Shown here in pieces: positions 25,586 through 34,991 of a DNA stretch of 64,000 nt (position 1 is its first letter; every line of letters begins with the position of its first letter). Origin of the DNA: Streptomonospora sp. PA3. GTDB taxonomy: Bacteria; Actinomycetota; Actinomycetes; Streptosporangiales; Streptosporangiaceae. Both the position numbers and the translations under genes were made by a program. The stretch spans positions 367,644-431,643 of the forward strand of contig NZ_VTZW01000009.1 of assembly GCF_009728995.1 (NCBI RefSeq). Direction: 5' to 3'. A model generated the notes under the pieces. It searched no databases and was not told the origin of the DNA. It saw only the letters and a list, made by a program, of their open reading frames with translations.

Positions 25586-27303
25586 TGCGCGTCATGGCCC
25601 AGATGGCGATGGTGATGAACCTCGACAAATGCATCGGGTGCCATACCTGCTCTGTCACCTGCAAGCAGACGTGGACCAACCGCAGCGGCATGGAGTACGT
25701 CTGGTTCAACAACGTCGAGACCCGGCCCGGGCAGGGCTATCCCCGCACCTACGAGGACCAGGAACGCTGGCAGGGCGGTTGGACGCTGAACAAGCGGGGC
25801 CGTCTCAAGCTCAAGGCGGGCAACCGGCTGAAGAACCTCATGACCATCTTCTCCAGCCCCAAGATGCCCTCCATCCAGGACTACTACGAGCCCTGGACCT
25901 ACGACTACGAGACCCTGACCAACGCCCCGCTGCAGGAGCACACCCCCGTCGCCCGCCCCAAGTCGCTGATCACGGGCAAGGAGATGAGCATCTCCTGGAG
26001 CGCCAACTGGGACGACGACCTGGCCGGCAGCACCGAACTCGCTCCGTCCGACCCCGTGCTGCAGAAGGTGTCGGACAAGGTCAAGCTCGAATTCGAGCAG
26101 ACGTTCATGTTCTACCTCCCCCGGATCTGCGAGCACTGCCTCAACCCCTCGTGCGCCGCCTCCTGCCCGTCCGGGGCGATCTACAAGCGCAGCGAGGACG
26201 GCATCGTCCTGGTCGACCAGGACACCTGCCGCGGCTGGCGCAAGTGCGTCACCGGATGCCCCTACAAGAAGATCTACTTCAACCACCGCACCGGAAAAGC
26301 CGAGAAGTGCACCTTCTGCTTTCCCCGGATCGAGGTGGGGCTGCCCACCGTGTGCGCCGAGACCTGCGTGGGGCGGCTGCGCTACATCGGCCTGGTGCTC
26401 TACGACGCCGACGCGGTGTTGGAGGCGGCCTCCGTCGAGGACGACCGCAAGCTGCTCGACGCCCAGCGCAGCGTCCTGCTGGACCCCGACGACCCCGAGG
26501 TGATCCGCGAGGCCGAGCGCTCGGGGATCCCCCGCGACTGGATCGAGGCCGCCCAGCGCTCGCCCATCTGGTCGCTGATCAACCGCTACGAGGTGGCGCT
26601 CCCACTGCATCCGGAGTACCGCACCATGCCCATGGTCTGGTACATCCCGCCGCTGTCGCCGGTCGTCGACGCCGTCTCCGAGACCGGCGAGGACGCCGAG
26701 AACAGCGGCAACCTCTTCGCCGCCATCGAGCACCTGCGCATCCCGGTGGAGTACCTCGCCGAACTGTTCACCGCCGGGGACACGGCTCCGGTCACCGCCG
26801 TGCTCAAGCGCCTGGCGGCGATGCGTTCCTACATGCGCGACATCAACCTGGGCCGCGAACCCGACGAGTCCATCCCCGCCTCCGTCGGCATGGAGGGCGA
26901 GCAGGTCTACGACATGTACCGGCTGCTCGCCCTGGCCAAATACGAGGAGCGCTACGTCATCCCGCCCGCCCACGCCGAACAGGCCCACGGCTTGGAGGAA
27001 CTCGCCACCGAGTGCAGCCTCGACTACGAGGGCGGCCCGGGGATGGGCGGCTGGGGACCCTTCGGCGAGGGATCCGGCGGGACGACGCCCATCGCCGTGG
27101 AGAACTTCCAGGCGCTCAAGCAGCGCCAGACCACCAACACACTCGCCGACCCCGAGGACAAGGAGAAGCGCGTCAACCTGCTCAACTGGGACGGCAAGGG
27201 ACGGCCCGAAGGGCTGTTCCCGCCCGCACCCGGAAACGAGCGCGGCGCGCCCGAGCGCATGGACGGCACCGACCCCGGCGGCGAGACGGACCCCAAGCCA
27301 TGA
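25585..27303 (+). CDS. narH: Respiratory nitrate reductase, beta (iron-sulfur) subunit
   Basis: 572 residues. ATG 25585 overlaps the narG stop and is preceded by the strong site GGAGGTGCAGTACTG. Four cluster motifs are intact: CIGCHTCSVTCKQ (residues 16-28), CEHCLNPSCAASCPSG (about 184-199), CRGWRKCVTGCPYKK with the Trp that marks the [3Fe-4S] site, and CTFCFPRIEVGLPTVCAETC. It passes electrons from NarI hemes to the NarG centre. The C-terminal 40 residues are a charged, Pro-rich extension (GNERGAPERMDGTDPGGETD), probably disordered. Confidence 0.97.
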   Translation: MRVMAQMAMVMNLDKCIGCHTCSVTCKQTWTNRSGMEYVWFNNVETRPGQGYPRTYEDQERWQGGWTLNKRGRLKLKAGNRLKNLMTIFSSPKMPSIQDYYEPWTYDYETLTNAPLQEHTPVARPKSLITGKEMSISWSANWDDDLAGSTELAPSDPVLQKVSDKVKLEFEQTFMFYLPRICEHCLNPSCAASCPSGAIYKRSEDGIVLVDQDTCRGWRKCVTGCPYKKIYFNHRTGKAEKCTFCFPRIEVGLPTVCAETCVGRLRYIGLVLYDADAVLEAASVEDDRKLLDAQRSVLLDPDDPEVIREAERSGIPRDWIEAAQRSPIWSLINRYEVALPLHPEYRTMPMVWYIPPLSPVVDAVSETGEDAENSGNLFAAIEHLRIPVEYLAELFTAGDTAPVTAVLKRLAAMRSYMRDINLGREPDESIPASVGMEGEQVYDMYRLLALAKYEERYVIPPAHAEQAHGLEELATECSLDYEGGPGMGGWGPFGEGSGGTTPIAVENFQALKQRQTTNTLADPEDKEKRVNLLNWDGKGRPEGLFPPAPGNERGAPERMDGTDPGGETDPKP

Positions 27304-27959
27304 GCCGGATCCTGCGCGCCCTGCGCCGCCAACCGATCACCGAGCGCCAGCGTGCGCTGACCCACCGGGTCGCCGCCTTCGCGCTGGACTACCCCGACGA
27401 GCGGCTCGTCGCCGTCCTGCCGGACCTGCGCACAGCGGCGGCGGAGCTGCCCGAGCCGGTGCGCGGACACCTCGGCGGGCTCCTCGACCACCTGGAGCGG
27501 ACACCGCAGCGGAGCCTGGCCGAGGAGTATGTGGAGACGTTCGACCTGCGCCGCCGCTGCTGCCTGCACCTGACCTACTACGCCTACGGCGACACCCGCA
27601 AGCGCGGCACCGCGCTCCTGGGGTTCACCCACGCCTACCACGCCTCGGGCTTCGACGTCGACACCGAGGAGCTGCCCGACCACCTGTGCGTCGTGCTGGA
27701 GTTCGCCGCCACCGCCGATCCCGACGCCGGCGGGCGCCTGCTCGTCCAGCACCGGGCCGGGCTGGAACTGCTGCACCTGGCCCTGACCGACGCCGGATCG
27801 CCGTATGCGGGCGCGCTGTCGGCGGTGAGCGCCACCCTGCCGCCGCTGACCGAGCGCCTGCGCGAGGCGGTGGCCCGGCTGGCCGCCGAAGGTCCGCCGG
27901 ACGAGGAGGTCGGCCTCGAACCCTTCGCCCCACCGGACTACATGGAAGCGCGCTCATGA
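27300..27959 (+). CDS. narJ: Nitrate reductase maturation chaperone
   Basis: 219 residues, the normal size of NarJ/TorD-like chaperones. Helical throughout; the hallmark stretch is EEYVETFDLRRRCCLHLTYY followed by AYGDTRKRG. NarJ binds apo-NarG and guides molybdenum cofactor insertion and NarI assembly, and is not part of the final enzyme. Its ATG overlaps the narH stop (ATGA). Confidence 0.94.
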   Translation: MSRILRALRRQPITERQRALTHRVAAFALDYPDERLVAVLPDLRTAAAELPEPVRGHLGGLLDHLERTPQRSLAEEYVETFDLRRRCCLHLTYYAYGDTRKRGTALLGFTHAYHASGFDVDTEELPDHLCVVLEFAATADPDAGGRLLVQHRAGLELLHLALTDAGSPYAGALSAVSATLPPLTERLREAVARLAAEGPPDEEVGLEPFAPPDYMEARS

Positions 27960-28699
27960 CAACAACCCTCGACCTCGTCCTGTGGGTCGTCGTCCCCTAC
28001 GCCTGCCTCGCGGTCTTCGCCGTCGGCCACTACTGGCGCTACCGCTACGACAAGTTCGGCTGGACCACGCTCTCGTCCCAGTTGTACGAGAGCCGGCTGC
28101 TGCGGTGGGGCAGCCCGCTGTTCCACTTCGGCATCCTGGCCGTGTTCCTCGGGCACGTCATGGGACTGGGCATCCCCAAGAGCTGGACCGCGGCCGTCGG
28201 CGTCTCCGAGGCGCTGTACCACGTCATGGCCGTAGGCGTCGGGGCGGTGGCCGGCTTCTGCACCGTCGTGGGGATGGCAATCCTCATCTACCGGCGCCGG
28301 ACCGTCGGCCCCGTCTTCAGCGCCACCACGCGCATGGACAAGCTCATGTACCTCGTCCTGGCGATCGTGATCCTGCTGGGGCTGGCCAACACCGTGGTCG
28401 GCAACATCGTCGGCCACTACGACTACCGCGAGGGGGTCTCGGTGTGGTTCCGCGGGGTCTTCCTCTTCGACCTGCACCCCGCGCTGATGGCCGAGGCCCC
28501 GTTCACGTTCCAGGCCCACGGGCTGACGGCGATGCTGCTGTTCGCGCTGTGGCCCTTCACCCGGCTGGTGCACGTATTCAGCGTGCCCGTCGGCTACCTG
28601 TGGCGCCCCTACATCGTCTACCGCAGCCGCGAGGATCGGCTCGGCGGTCAGGCGCCGCGCCGCGGCTGGGACCGCGTGGGCGCGCGGTACCGCCGATGA
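27956..28699 (+). CDS. narI: Nitrate reductase, gamma subunit (cytochrome b)
   Basis: 247 residues with five membrane helices. FGILAVFLGHVMGLGIP and LYHVMAVGVGAVAG carry candidate heme-b histidines, with further His in the C-terminal helices (FQAHGLTAMLLFALWPFTRL, LVHVFSVP). It oxidises menaquinol and passes electrons to NarH. The start overlaps the narJ stop (ATGA). The C-terminal tail YRSREDRLGGQAPRRGWDRV resembles actinobacterial NarI. Confidence 0.96.
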   Translation: MTTTLDLVLWVVVPYACLAVFAVGHYWRYRYDKFGWTTLSSQLYESRLLRWGSPLFHFGILAVFLGHVMGLGIPKSWTAAVGVSEALYHVMAVGVGAVAGFCTVVGMAILIYRRRTVGPVFSATTRMDKLMYLVLAIVILLGLANTVVGNIVGHYDYREGVSVWFRGVFLFDLHPALMAEAPFTFQAHGLTAMLLFALWPFTRLVHVFSVPVGYLWRPYIVYRSREDRLGGQAPRRGWDRVGARYRR

Positions 28700-28809
28700 C
28701 GGCGCCCATGCCCGTCCCCGCGCCGGCCCGAGGTGCGGGATCCGCGATGCCGCCGGCCGCTCCGCGGTCCGCGCACGACAACGAACGACCTGGAGGTGGA
28801 CGGCGATGA
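28696..28809 (+). CDS. Possible 37-residue coupling ORF between narI and narK
   Basis: ATG 28696 overlaps the narI stop (ATGA), and its own stop at 28807-28809 overlaps the narK ATG at 28806, again as ATGA. The product, MTAPMPVPAPARGAGSAMPP plus 17 more residues, is Pro/Ala/Gly-rich with no fold expected. Two exact overlaps suggest that ribosomes may run from narI through this ORF into narK, so its role could be coupling alone. It may equally be chance in GC-rich DNA. Confidence 0.38.
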   Translation: MTAPMPVPAPARGAGSAMPPAAPRSAHDNERPGGGRR

Positions 28810-30017
28810 GTACCGACGCGACCCGTCCCGCTGCCCGAGGGCGCGCGGCCGGAGCGAACCTCGCGCTGGCGACCGCCGCGTTCACCCTGCTGTTCTGGGC
28901 CTGGAACCTGGTCGGACCGCTGGCGCCGGCCTACAGCGAACGGTTGGGCTTGACGCCCACCCAGACGTCGGTGCTGATCGCCTTCCCCGTGCTGGTCGGT
29001 TCGCTGGGGCGCATACCCGTGGGCGCCCTCACCGACCGCTACGGCGGGCGGGCGATGATGGCCGCCGTCTGCTTCGTCTCCATCGTGCCTGTCCTACTCC
29101 TCGGCTTCTTCGGAGACTCCTACGCGGCACTGCTCGCACTCGGCTTCTTCCTCGGCGTCGCCGGGACCTCCTTCGCGGTGGGCATTCCATTCGTGGGGGC
29201 GTGGCACCCGCCCGAGCGGCGCGGCTTCGCCACCGGCGTCTTCGGCGCCGGTATGGGCGGCACCGCCCTGTCGGCCTTCCTGACCCCTTACCTCGCCGGA
29301 CTCCTCGGGATAACGGCCACGCATGTTCTGATGGCGGCGGCCCTGGCCGCGATGGGGTTCGTCATGCTGCTCTTCAGCACCGACCCGCCCGGTTGGCGGC
29401 CCAGCACGGCCCCTGTGCTGCCGCGGATGAAGCAGGCGCTCGGCATCAAGGCGACCTGGCAGAACATGCTGCTGTATGCGATCGCCTTCGGCGGCTTCGT
29501 GGCGTTCTCCACCTACCTGCCCACCCTGCTGAACACCGCCTACGACTTCGCCCAGACCGAGGCGGGGCTGCGCACGGCGGGTTTCTCGTTCACGGCCATC
29601 CTCGCCCGCCCCCTGGGCGGGGTGCTGTCGGACCGGATCGGCCCTGTACGGGTCTGCCAGATCTCCTTCTTCGGAACCGCCGCCTTGGCCGTGGTCCTGG
29701 CCTTCCAGCCTCCCGCGGAGATCCCGGCCGGAACCGTCTTCGTGCTTACGGCCTTCGCCCTGGGGCTGGGCACCGGCGGCGTCTTCGCGCTCGTCGCCCG
29801 ACTCGTGGAGCCCGAGCGTGTGGGCACGGTCACGGGCATGGTGGGGGCCGCCGGAGGACTGGGCGGTTACTTCCCGCCCATGGTGATGGGGGGCGTGCTG
29901 GAGTTGACCGGGGCCTACACGATCGGGTTCATCCTGCTGGCCTGCGCAGCACTGGCCGTGGCGCTGTACACCTCCCGCGCATTCCGCGGCGTTCAGGGCC
30001 GGGCGCCCAGCGCCTGA
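28806..30017 (+). CDS. narK: Nitrate/nitrite MFS transporter
   Basis: 403 residues, 12 membrane helices. The first helix region reads LLFWAWNLVGPLAPAYSERL, followed by motif A FPVLVGSLGRIPVGALTDRYGGR. Nitrate signature-like Gly-rich stretches are FATGVFGAGMGGTALSAF (TM5) and VGTVTGMVGAAGGLGGYFPP (TM11). It imports nitrate for NarGHI and/or exports nitrite. ATG 28806 follows ACCTGGAGGTGGACGGCG. Fifth or sixth gene of the nar operon. Confidence 0.94.
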   Translation: MSTDATRPAARGRAAGANLALATAAFTLLFWAWNLVGPLAPAYSERLGLTPTQTSVLIAFPVLVGSLGRIPVGALTDRYGGRAMMAAVCFVSIVPVLLLGFFGDSYAALLALGFFLGVAGTSFAVGIPFVGAWHPPERRGFATGVFGAGMGGTALSAFLTPYLAGLLGITATHVLMAAALAAMGFVMLLFSTDPPGWRPSTAPVLPRMKQALGIKATWQNMLLYAIAFGGFVAFSTYLPTLLNTAYDFAQTEAGLRTAGFSFTAILARPLGGVLSDRIGPVRVCQISFFGTAALAVVLAFQPPAEIPAGTVFVLTAFALGLGTGGVFALVARLVEPERVGTVTGMVGAAGGLGGYFPPMVMGGVLELTGAYTIGFILLACAALAVALYTSRAFRGVQGRAPSA

Positions 30018-30164
30018 TGGACCGCGACTCCTACCCCGACCGGGGCGCGGGACCTATGGCGGTGGCGCACTCGAGCGGCTGGTCCAGCTGCAGGCGCTCC
30101 CTGAGCAGCTCCACTTCGTGCAGGAAAAGCCGGGGAAGACGGGGTACCGCTCCCTTGCCGCCGA

Positions 30165-30182
30165 AGGCGCCCCGCGGCGCCT
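30165..30182. terminator. Hairpin between convergent narK and GH65 genes
   Basis: AGGCGCC (30165-30171), loop CCGC, GGCGCCT (30176-30182): a perfect 7-bp stem placed 150 bases after narK and 17 bases from the end of the convergent GH65 gene. No U-tract, so it could be only a partial bidirectional terminator. Confidence 0.4.
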
Positions 30183-30198
30183 GTGCGGGGAGCCGTTG

Positions 30199-32592
30199 TC
30201 ACCGGACGGGCACAACGCGTGTGGTCCCCGGGGTCACGCTGGCCGATCGGCCGCGGCACTCGACCGTGAGCGGCGGCAGCGCTGAAGGGGGGACGGTCAC
30301 CCGCACCCGGGCGGCGTCGATGTCGAGGCGCACGCTGCGATGCCCCGCGTAACGCAAAGAGAAGGACAGCCGCGGCAGTTCGGGCGGCAGAGCGGGCCTC
30401 AGGAGCAGGATCCCGTCCTGGAAGGACAGGCCGGTGTAGCAGCGGATGAGGACGTCGACAGTGCCGGCCATCGCGCCGAGGTGGATGCCCTCAGCGGTCG
30501 TGCCGCCCTGGATATCGTCGATGTCGGAGTGCAAGGCCTCGCGCAGGAAGCCCCAGGAGGCCGCCCGGTCGGTGCGGGAGAGCACCCAGGCGTGCACAAC
30601 CGCGCTGAGTGTGGAGCCGTGGGAGGTGCGGGCGAGGTAGTAGCCGACCGTGCGCGGGATTAGCTCAGGATCGTCGGCGCGGTCGCGGTAGCCCAACCCT
30701 CGCAGAAGGGCCCGCAGCTCCTCGGCCGAGAGCAGGTAGAACAGCATGAGCACGTCGGCCTGCTTGGAGGCGCGATAGCGGTTGCAGGTGTCGCCTTCGG
30801 CCTCCAGGATGCGGTCGAGGCGGCGGATGTCGTCGTAGCGGCTGCGGTAGGCGGCCCAGTCGAGTTCGGCCAGGTCTTCGTAACCGGCGAACTGGCTGAT
30901 GACGCCGTCGTGGAAGGGCACCCGCATCCGGTCGGTGATCCGGGCGAAGCGCCTCGTCTCGGCCCCGGTCAGCCCGACCCGCTCCCTCAGCCGCCGGCGC
31001 GCCGTGTCGGGCAGCTCCGCCAGGGCCTCCAGCGCCCGCTGCAGCACCCACACGGTCATGACGTTGGTGTAGGCGTTGTCGTCCAGCCCCGGCTGGTCGC
31101 TGTCGGGGTAGCCGTCGTGGTACTCGTCGGGCCCCATCACCCCGCGGATCACGTAGCGGCCCAGGCGGCGGTCGTAGGTCGCGAGGCCGGCCAGCCCCCG
31201 GGCGGTCTCCAGCAGCAGCTCCGCGCCGAACTCCTCCAGAAAGGCCGCATCGCCGGTGATCCGGTAGTGCTGCCAGACGTTGTAGGCGATCGCGATGCCG
31301 ACGTGGCGTTGCAGGTGGGAGTTGTCCTCGTGCCAGCGGCCCGAGCGCGGGTTGAGGTGCAGTCGCTGCGTCTCCTCGCGGCCGTCGCTGCCGCTCTGCC
31401 AGGGAAACAGTGCTCCCCGCAGGCCGTGGGCGGCTGCGGCGGCGCGAGCCCGGGGGAGCCGGCGCCACCGGTAGCGCAGCAGCGCCCGCGCGGTCTCGGG
31501 CAGGTGCAGGTTCAGCAGCGGGAACACGAACAGCTCGTCCCAGAACACGTGGCCCCGATACGCTTCGCCGTGCAGGCCCCGCGCAGGTACGCCGACGTCC
31601 AGGTCGCAGGTGTGCGGCGAAAGGGTCTGCAGCAGGTGGAACAGGTGCAGGCGCAGGATCCGGCGGTCGTCGGCGCCGCCGGTGTCGATCGCGAATTCCT
31701 GCCACAGGTGGCGCCAGGCCAGCGTATGGGCCTGCAGCATGTCGGCGAATCCGCGCACCCGGGCGAGTGCGGCGCGCGCGGCGGTGAGAGGGTCGCTGAT
31801 GGCGCGATCACGGGAGGTGTGCAGCGCGACGGTCTTCTCGACGGTCACCGGGCGTTCGCGGACGGCCTCGATCTTCAGGTCGCAGCCGATCCAGTCGGGT
31901 CGGCGCTCCACGGACTCCGCGGTGGGCTGGGGCCCGCCTGTCACGCGGGTGCGCGCCGCCAATGCGATACCGGTCCCCGAGGCGGTCGTCTCCGCACGCA
32001 GCCACGTCTCCGCCGGCGCGGAGCCTCCGGTCCCGCAGGGCAGGAGGTGGCGGCCGTTGAGCTGCCGATAGCGCAGCACACCGGCGTTGGTCACGGTCCC
32101 GTCCAGCGCCGAGCGCACCTGCAGGGTTCCGCTCCAGTCCAACGGGGTGAACTCGGTCTCCAGGGCCGCGAGGTGCGGCTCGGCCATGGAGACCAGGCGG
32201 CGTTGGCGGACGCGGGTGGTGCGGCCGGCGCCATCGCGGTAGCGGAACGTCCGGGTGAGCACACCCGTGCGCATGTCGAGCGCGAGGCGCTGGTCGGTCG
32301 CCTCCGCGCCGTCCTCGCCCAGCCATCGATCCCCGTCCGTGCGAAAGGTCAGCGGCAGCCAGTCGGGGGCGTTGACCATGTCTTCGTTCTCCACCTCCCG
32401 GCCCGCGATCCGAGAGGTGGTGCGGTTGTAGCAGCCGGCGATGTAGGTACCGGGATAGTGCACGCCGTCGCACGCCGACTCGGGGGCCGCGCCGCGCGTG
32501 GCGAGGTAGCCGTTGCCGAGTGTGCACAGCGCTTCGCGCAGGCCCTCCCGAGCGGGGTCGAACCCCTCGAAGGTCAGCGTCCAGGAGTCCAC
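30199..32592 (-). CDS. Glycoside hydrolase family 65 disaccharide phosphorylase
   Basis: 797 residues, standard for GH65 (maltose, trehalose or kojibiose phosphorylase). The N-terminal beta-sandwich holds REALCTLGNGYLATRGAAPE and GVHYPGTYIAGCYNR. The (alpha/alpha)6 barrel holds RGHVFWDELFVFPLLNL and the catalytic acid in RGVMGPDEYHDG (Glu near residue 489). The phosphate-binding end appears as ARTSHGSTLSAVVHAWVLSR. It releases beta-glucose-1-phosphate. The start overlaps the end of the phosphoglucomutase gene, so the two are one operon: phosphorolysis, then conversion to glucose-6-phosphate. Substrate cannot be set from sequence alone; trehalose would fit the stress setting. Confidence 0.93.
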   Translation of the reverse strand: MDSWTLTFEGFDPAREGLREALCTLGNGYLATRGAAPESACDGVHYPGTYIAGCYNRTTSRIAGREVENEDMVNAPDWLPLTFRTDGDRWLGEDGAEATDQRLALDMRTGVLTRTFRYRDGAGRTTRVRQRRLVSMAEPHLAALETEFTPLDWSGTLQVRSALDGTVTNAGVLRYRQLNGRHLLPCGTGGSAPAETWLRAETTASGTGIALAARTRVTGGPQPTAESVERRPDWIGCDLKIEAVRERPVTVEKTVALHTSRDRAISDPLTAARAALARVRGFADMLQAHTLAWRHLWQEFAIDTGGADDRRILRLHLFHLLQTLSPHTCDLDVGVPARGLHGEAYRGHVFWDELFVFPLLNLHLPETARALLRYRWRRLPRARAAAAAHGLRGALFPWQSGSDGREETQRLHLNPRSGRWHEDNSHLQRHVGIAIAYNVWQHYRITGDAAFLEEFGAELLLETARGLAGLATYDRRLGRYVIRGVMGPDEYHDGYPDSDQPGLDDNAYTNVMTVWVLQRALEALAELPDTARRRLRERVGLTGAETRRFARITDRMRVPFHDGVISQFAGYEDLAELDWAAYRSRYDDIRRLDRILEAEGDTCNRYRASKQADVLMLFYLLSAEELRALLRGLGYRDRADDPELIPRTVGYYLARTSHGSTLSAVVHAWVLSRTDRAASWGFLREALHSDIDDIQGGTTAEGIHLGAMAGTVDVLIRCYTGLSFQDGILLLRPALPPELPRLSFSLRYAGHRSVRLDIDAARVRVTVPPSALPPLTVECRGRSASVTPGTTRVVPVR

Positions 32593-33362
32593 TCGCCCTC
32601 CTTCCGCCTGGCTGCCCTCAGCTCTGCGAGGTCGGAGACCACGACGTCGGCGCCGCGCGCGTGGAGCTGTGCGGCCTGCCCGGCCCGGTCGACCCCGACG
32701 ACCAGGCCGAAGCCTCCGCGCGCACCCGCCTCGACTCCGGCCAGGGAGTCCTCGAACACGGCGGTGCGGGCGGGCGGCGTCCGCATCCGGCGGGCGGCTT
32801 CCAGGAACAGGGCGGGGTCGGGTTTGCCGGGCAGGTGCAGCCGCTCGGCGTCGCGGCCGTCGACGCGCACGTCGAAGAGATGGGCGGCGCCGGCCGCCTT
32901 GACGGTCAACGCGCAGTTGCGGCTGGCCGAGACGACCGCCGTGCGTACACCCGCCTGGCGCAGGGTCTTGAGTAGCGCGATCGTCGACGGGTAGGCGCTG
33001 ACCCCGTAGGTGCGGATGCAGTCCAGGAAGTAGCGCTCCTTGCGGTCGCCGAGCGCGGCGACGGTCAGCGAGCTCGCATCGGCGGTCCCCTCTTCGGGCA
33101 GGACGATCCCGCGCGAAGCGAGGAAGGTGCGCACGCCGTCCAGCCGTGAGCGGCCGTCGACGTAGTCCAGGTAGTCCTCACGCAACGCGAAGGGGACATA
33201 TCGCCCGCCCTCGCTGCTCTGCCGGGTGCGCAGAAAGTCGTCGAAAGTGCGCTTCCAGGCGGCGGCGTGGACGGAGGCGGTGTCGGTGAGGACGCCGTCC
33301 ATGTCGAAAGCCGCCGCAGTGACCTCCTCCAACGCGATCACAGCGTCACTCGTGTGCCCCAC
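32574..33362 (-). CDS. HAD-superfamily beta-phosphoglucomutase-like enzyme
   Basis: 262 residues from GTG 33362, chosen because GAGGGAAGGCGAC precedes it; an upstream ATG at 33485 would add a low-complexity leader. HAD motif I is AAAFDMDGVLTDTASVH (nucleophile and acid/base Asp). The cap domain follows. Motif II is TAVVSAS, motif III GKPDPALF, motif IV AVFEDSLAGVEAG. It should convert beta-glucose-1-phosphate made by the overlapping GH65 gene into glucose-6-phosphate. Confidence 0.9.
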   Translation of the reverse strand: MGHTSDAVIALEEVTAAAFDMDGVLTDTASVHAAAWKRTFDDFLRTRQSSEGGRYVPFALREDYLDYVDGRSRLDGVRTFLASRGIVLPEEGTADASSLTVAALGDRKERYFLDCIRTYGVSAYPSTIALLKTLRQAGVRTAVVSASRNCALTVKAAGAAHLFDVRVDGRDAERLHLPGKPDPALFLEAARRMRTPPARTAVFEDSLAGVEAGARGGFGLVVGVDRAGQAAQLHARGADVVVSDLAELRAARRKEGEWTPGR

Positions 33363-33628
33363 GTCGCCTTCCCTCACCCCGGTCCTCCTGGTGGACGGCG
33401 TCGCTGCGCCGGCCGCCGATCCGATGACCGCCGCACGCCCTCCTTCTCCATTCGACTGAAACTCCGGGCGTCCGACCAGGGACATCGGACGGCTGGCAGG
33501 GCGTCGTAAGCCCCGCGTCGGCACGGCCTTGCGGCCCGTCGAGTCGGGGTCGTTGGTACCTTCGCCGTGGCGGCCGAGACCGCCCGCTTCGCCGCGCTCC
33601 GGCGCTACGCGGCGGGGTCGCAAGCCCC

Positions 33629-34351
33629 TCAGAGTGTGCGCCAGGTGATGTAGGGCGGCAGGACGTCGTCGATTTGCCAGGTGATCCGGTTGTCGACCGA
33701 GACCACGCCCTCCAGTCCCGCGGTCATCCGGGTCAGGCACTGGGCAGTGCTGCGATGCAGGACAGAGCCTGTGAGTGTGACCTCGCCGTCGTGGACCGAG
33801 GCGGCTGCCGCGGTGCCGCTGACCGCGCTTGTCGCCACGCCGATCTCGCGCTCGACCGCGTCGGCGATGTCGTCGTCTGTTCGAAGGAACACCCGCAGCA
33901 GATCCCGGCGGGCGGCGATACCCAGGATCCGGCCGTCGTCGTCGACCACCGGCAAGCGTTTGACACCGTGCTTCTCCATGAGCCGCGCGGCCTCGACCAC
34001 CGACGCGGTCGGCGCCACCGTAACCGCCGGGCGGGTCATCAGCTCGGCGGCGGTCGTGCTCGCCGCCTTCTCCTCGGCGGGTTCGGCCAGGACGCCGCCG
34101 CCACCCAGCCGTGCACGCATACGGGCCCGGGGCGGCGGCCGGTAGGCCCGGAGCCCGCCATTGTCCGCGAACTCCTCCTTGTGCAGGAGGTCCTCCTCGC
34201 TGACAATGCCCACCACGCGGCGCTCCGCGTCGAGCACCGGCAAGGCGCTGACCCGCCTTTCCACCAGCGTACGGACAGTATCCCGGTATCCTGCGGCCTC
34301 ATCGACCGTGGCGACGTCGGTCGTCATGACGTCGCCGACTGTGCTGTCCAT
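33629..34351 (-). CDS. CBS-pair plus BON domain protein
   Basis: 240 residues. CBS1 covers about residues 1-60 (TVGDVMTTDVATVDEAAGY, SALPVLDAERRVVGIVSEED), CBS2 about 95-155 (AELMTRPAVTVAPTASVVEA, KRLPVVDDDGRILGIAARRD), and a BON domain the C-terminal 75 residues (VHDGEVTLTGSVLHRSTAQC). The adenosine-nucleotide-binding CBS pair suggests energy-state sensing; BON domains bind membranes or surfaces. It is closely similar to the protein at 47156-47869, beginning with the same VMT...LLERRVSALPVLD plan. A strong DosR-like box lies 140 bases upstream (34492-34505). Confidence 0.92.
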   Translation of the reverse strand: MDSTVGDVMTTDVATVDEAAGYRDTVRTLVERRVSALPVLDAERRVVGIVSEEDLLHKEEFADNGGLRAYRPPPRARMRARLGGGGVLAEPAEEKAASTTAAELMTRPAVTVAPTASVVEAARLMEKHGVKRLPVVDDDGRILGIAARRDLLRVFLRTDDDIADAVEREIGVATSAVSGTAAAASVHDGEVTLTGSVLHRSTAQCLTRMTAGLEGVVSVDNRITWQIDDVLPPYITWRTL

Positions 34352-34491
34352 CGGGTCCCCCCGTTTCTGTCACGGAAGTCCTTCGGGCGTCCGTGGCCTA
34401 TCGCTTCCACGTCTCCACGATCCGCCGGTGCCGGGTTTCGCTGACAGGGGCGGCACGCCCGCAGACACGCGACCTCTGCACTTGTGAGCAC

Positions 34492-34505
34492 GGGACCTCC
34501 GTCCC
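34492..34505. promoter_or_regulatory. DosR/OsdR-like box (GGGAC-CTCC-GTCCC)
   Basis: A perfect GGGAC-N4-GTCCC palindrome in the divergent gap between the CBS-BON gene (starts 34351) and the CstR-like gene (starts 34660). A weaker GCGAC-CTCT-GCACT lies 23 bp upstream (34469-34482). Confidence 0.55.
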
Positions 34506-34610
34506 ACGGGTCGAAACCCAGCACGCGAGGCCGCGAGGGAACCGGGAACGCGTTCGACGCCTGTTTCCGTTCACCTGGCGGTGGAACCCGAGTGCGGAAG
34601 CGTCGGGAAT

Positions 34611-34628
34611 AGATACGGGCGGGGGTAT
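34611..34628. promoter_or_regulatory. CsoR/CstR-type operator upstream of the sensor gene
   Basis: GATACGGGCGGGGGTATC has the GATAC/GTATC inverted ends around a G-tract that characterise CsoR-family sites. It lies 32 bases before the ATG, so the sensor probably controls its own gene. Confidence 0.55.
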
Positions 34629-34653
34629 CGTTGGACCCGGCGAAAGGCGGTGA

Positions 34654-34929
<276 letters not shown>

Positions 34930-34932
34930 GGC

Positions 34933-34966
34933 GAACGCGGCGTGTGGGCACGCCGCGTTCTCTTTT
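34933..34966 (+). terminator. Strong intrinsic terminator after the CstR-like gene
   Basis: GAACGCGGCGTG (34933-34944), loop TGGG, CACGCCGCGTTC (34949-34960): a perfect 12-bp stem followed by TCTTTTGCCTTTT. It separates the sensor gene from the sulfur operon, which then needs its own promoter at the next operator. Confidence 0.87.
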
Positions 34967-34975
34967 GCCTTTTAC

Positions 34976-34991
34976 ATACCCCCGGGGGTGT
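34976..34991. promoter_or_regulatory. CstR-type operator of the sulfur operon
   Basis: ATACCCCCGGGGGTGT contains a perfect 12-bp palindrome ACCCCCGGGGGT flanked by CAT and TGTG, the G/C-tract form typical of CsoR-family operators. It sits just after the terminator and about 155 bases before the persulfide dioxygenase start. Confidence 0.6.

Noticed and set aside
30018-30190. Minus-strand peptide LFLHEVELLRERLQLDQPLE after the GH65 gene
   Set aside because: Looks helical, but a TGA precedes it and no start codon exists; it overlaps a probable terminator hairpin.
33478-33491. GGGACATCGGACGG as a DosR-like box before the phosphoglucomutase gene
   Set aside because: The second half-site does not match GTCCC.
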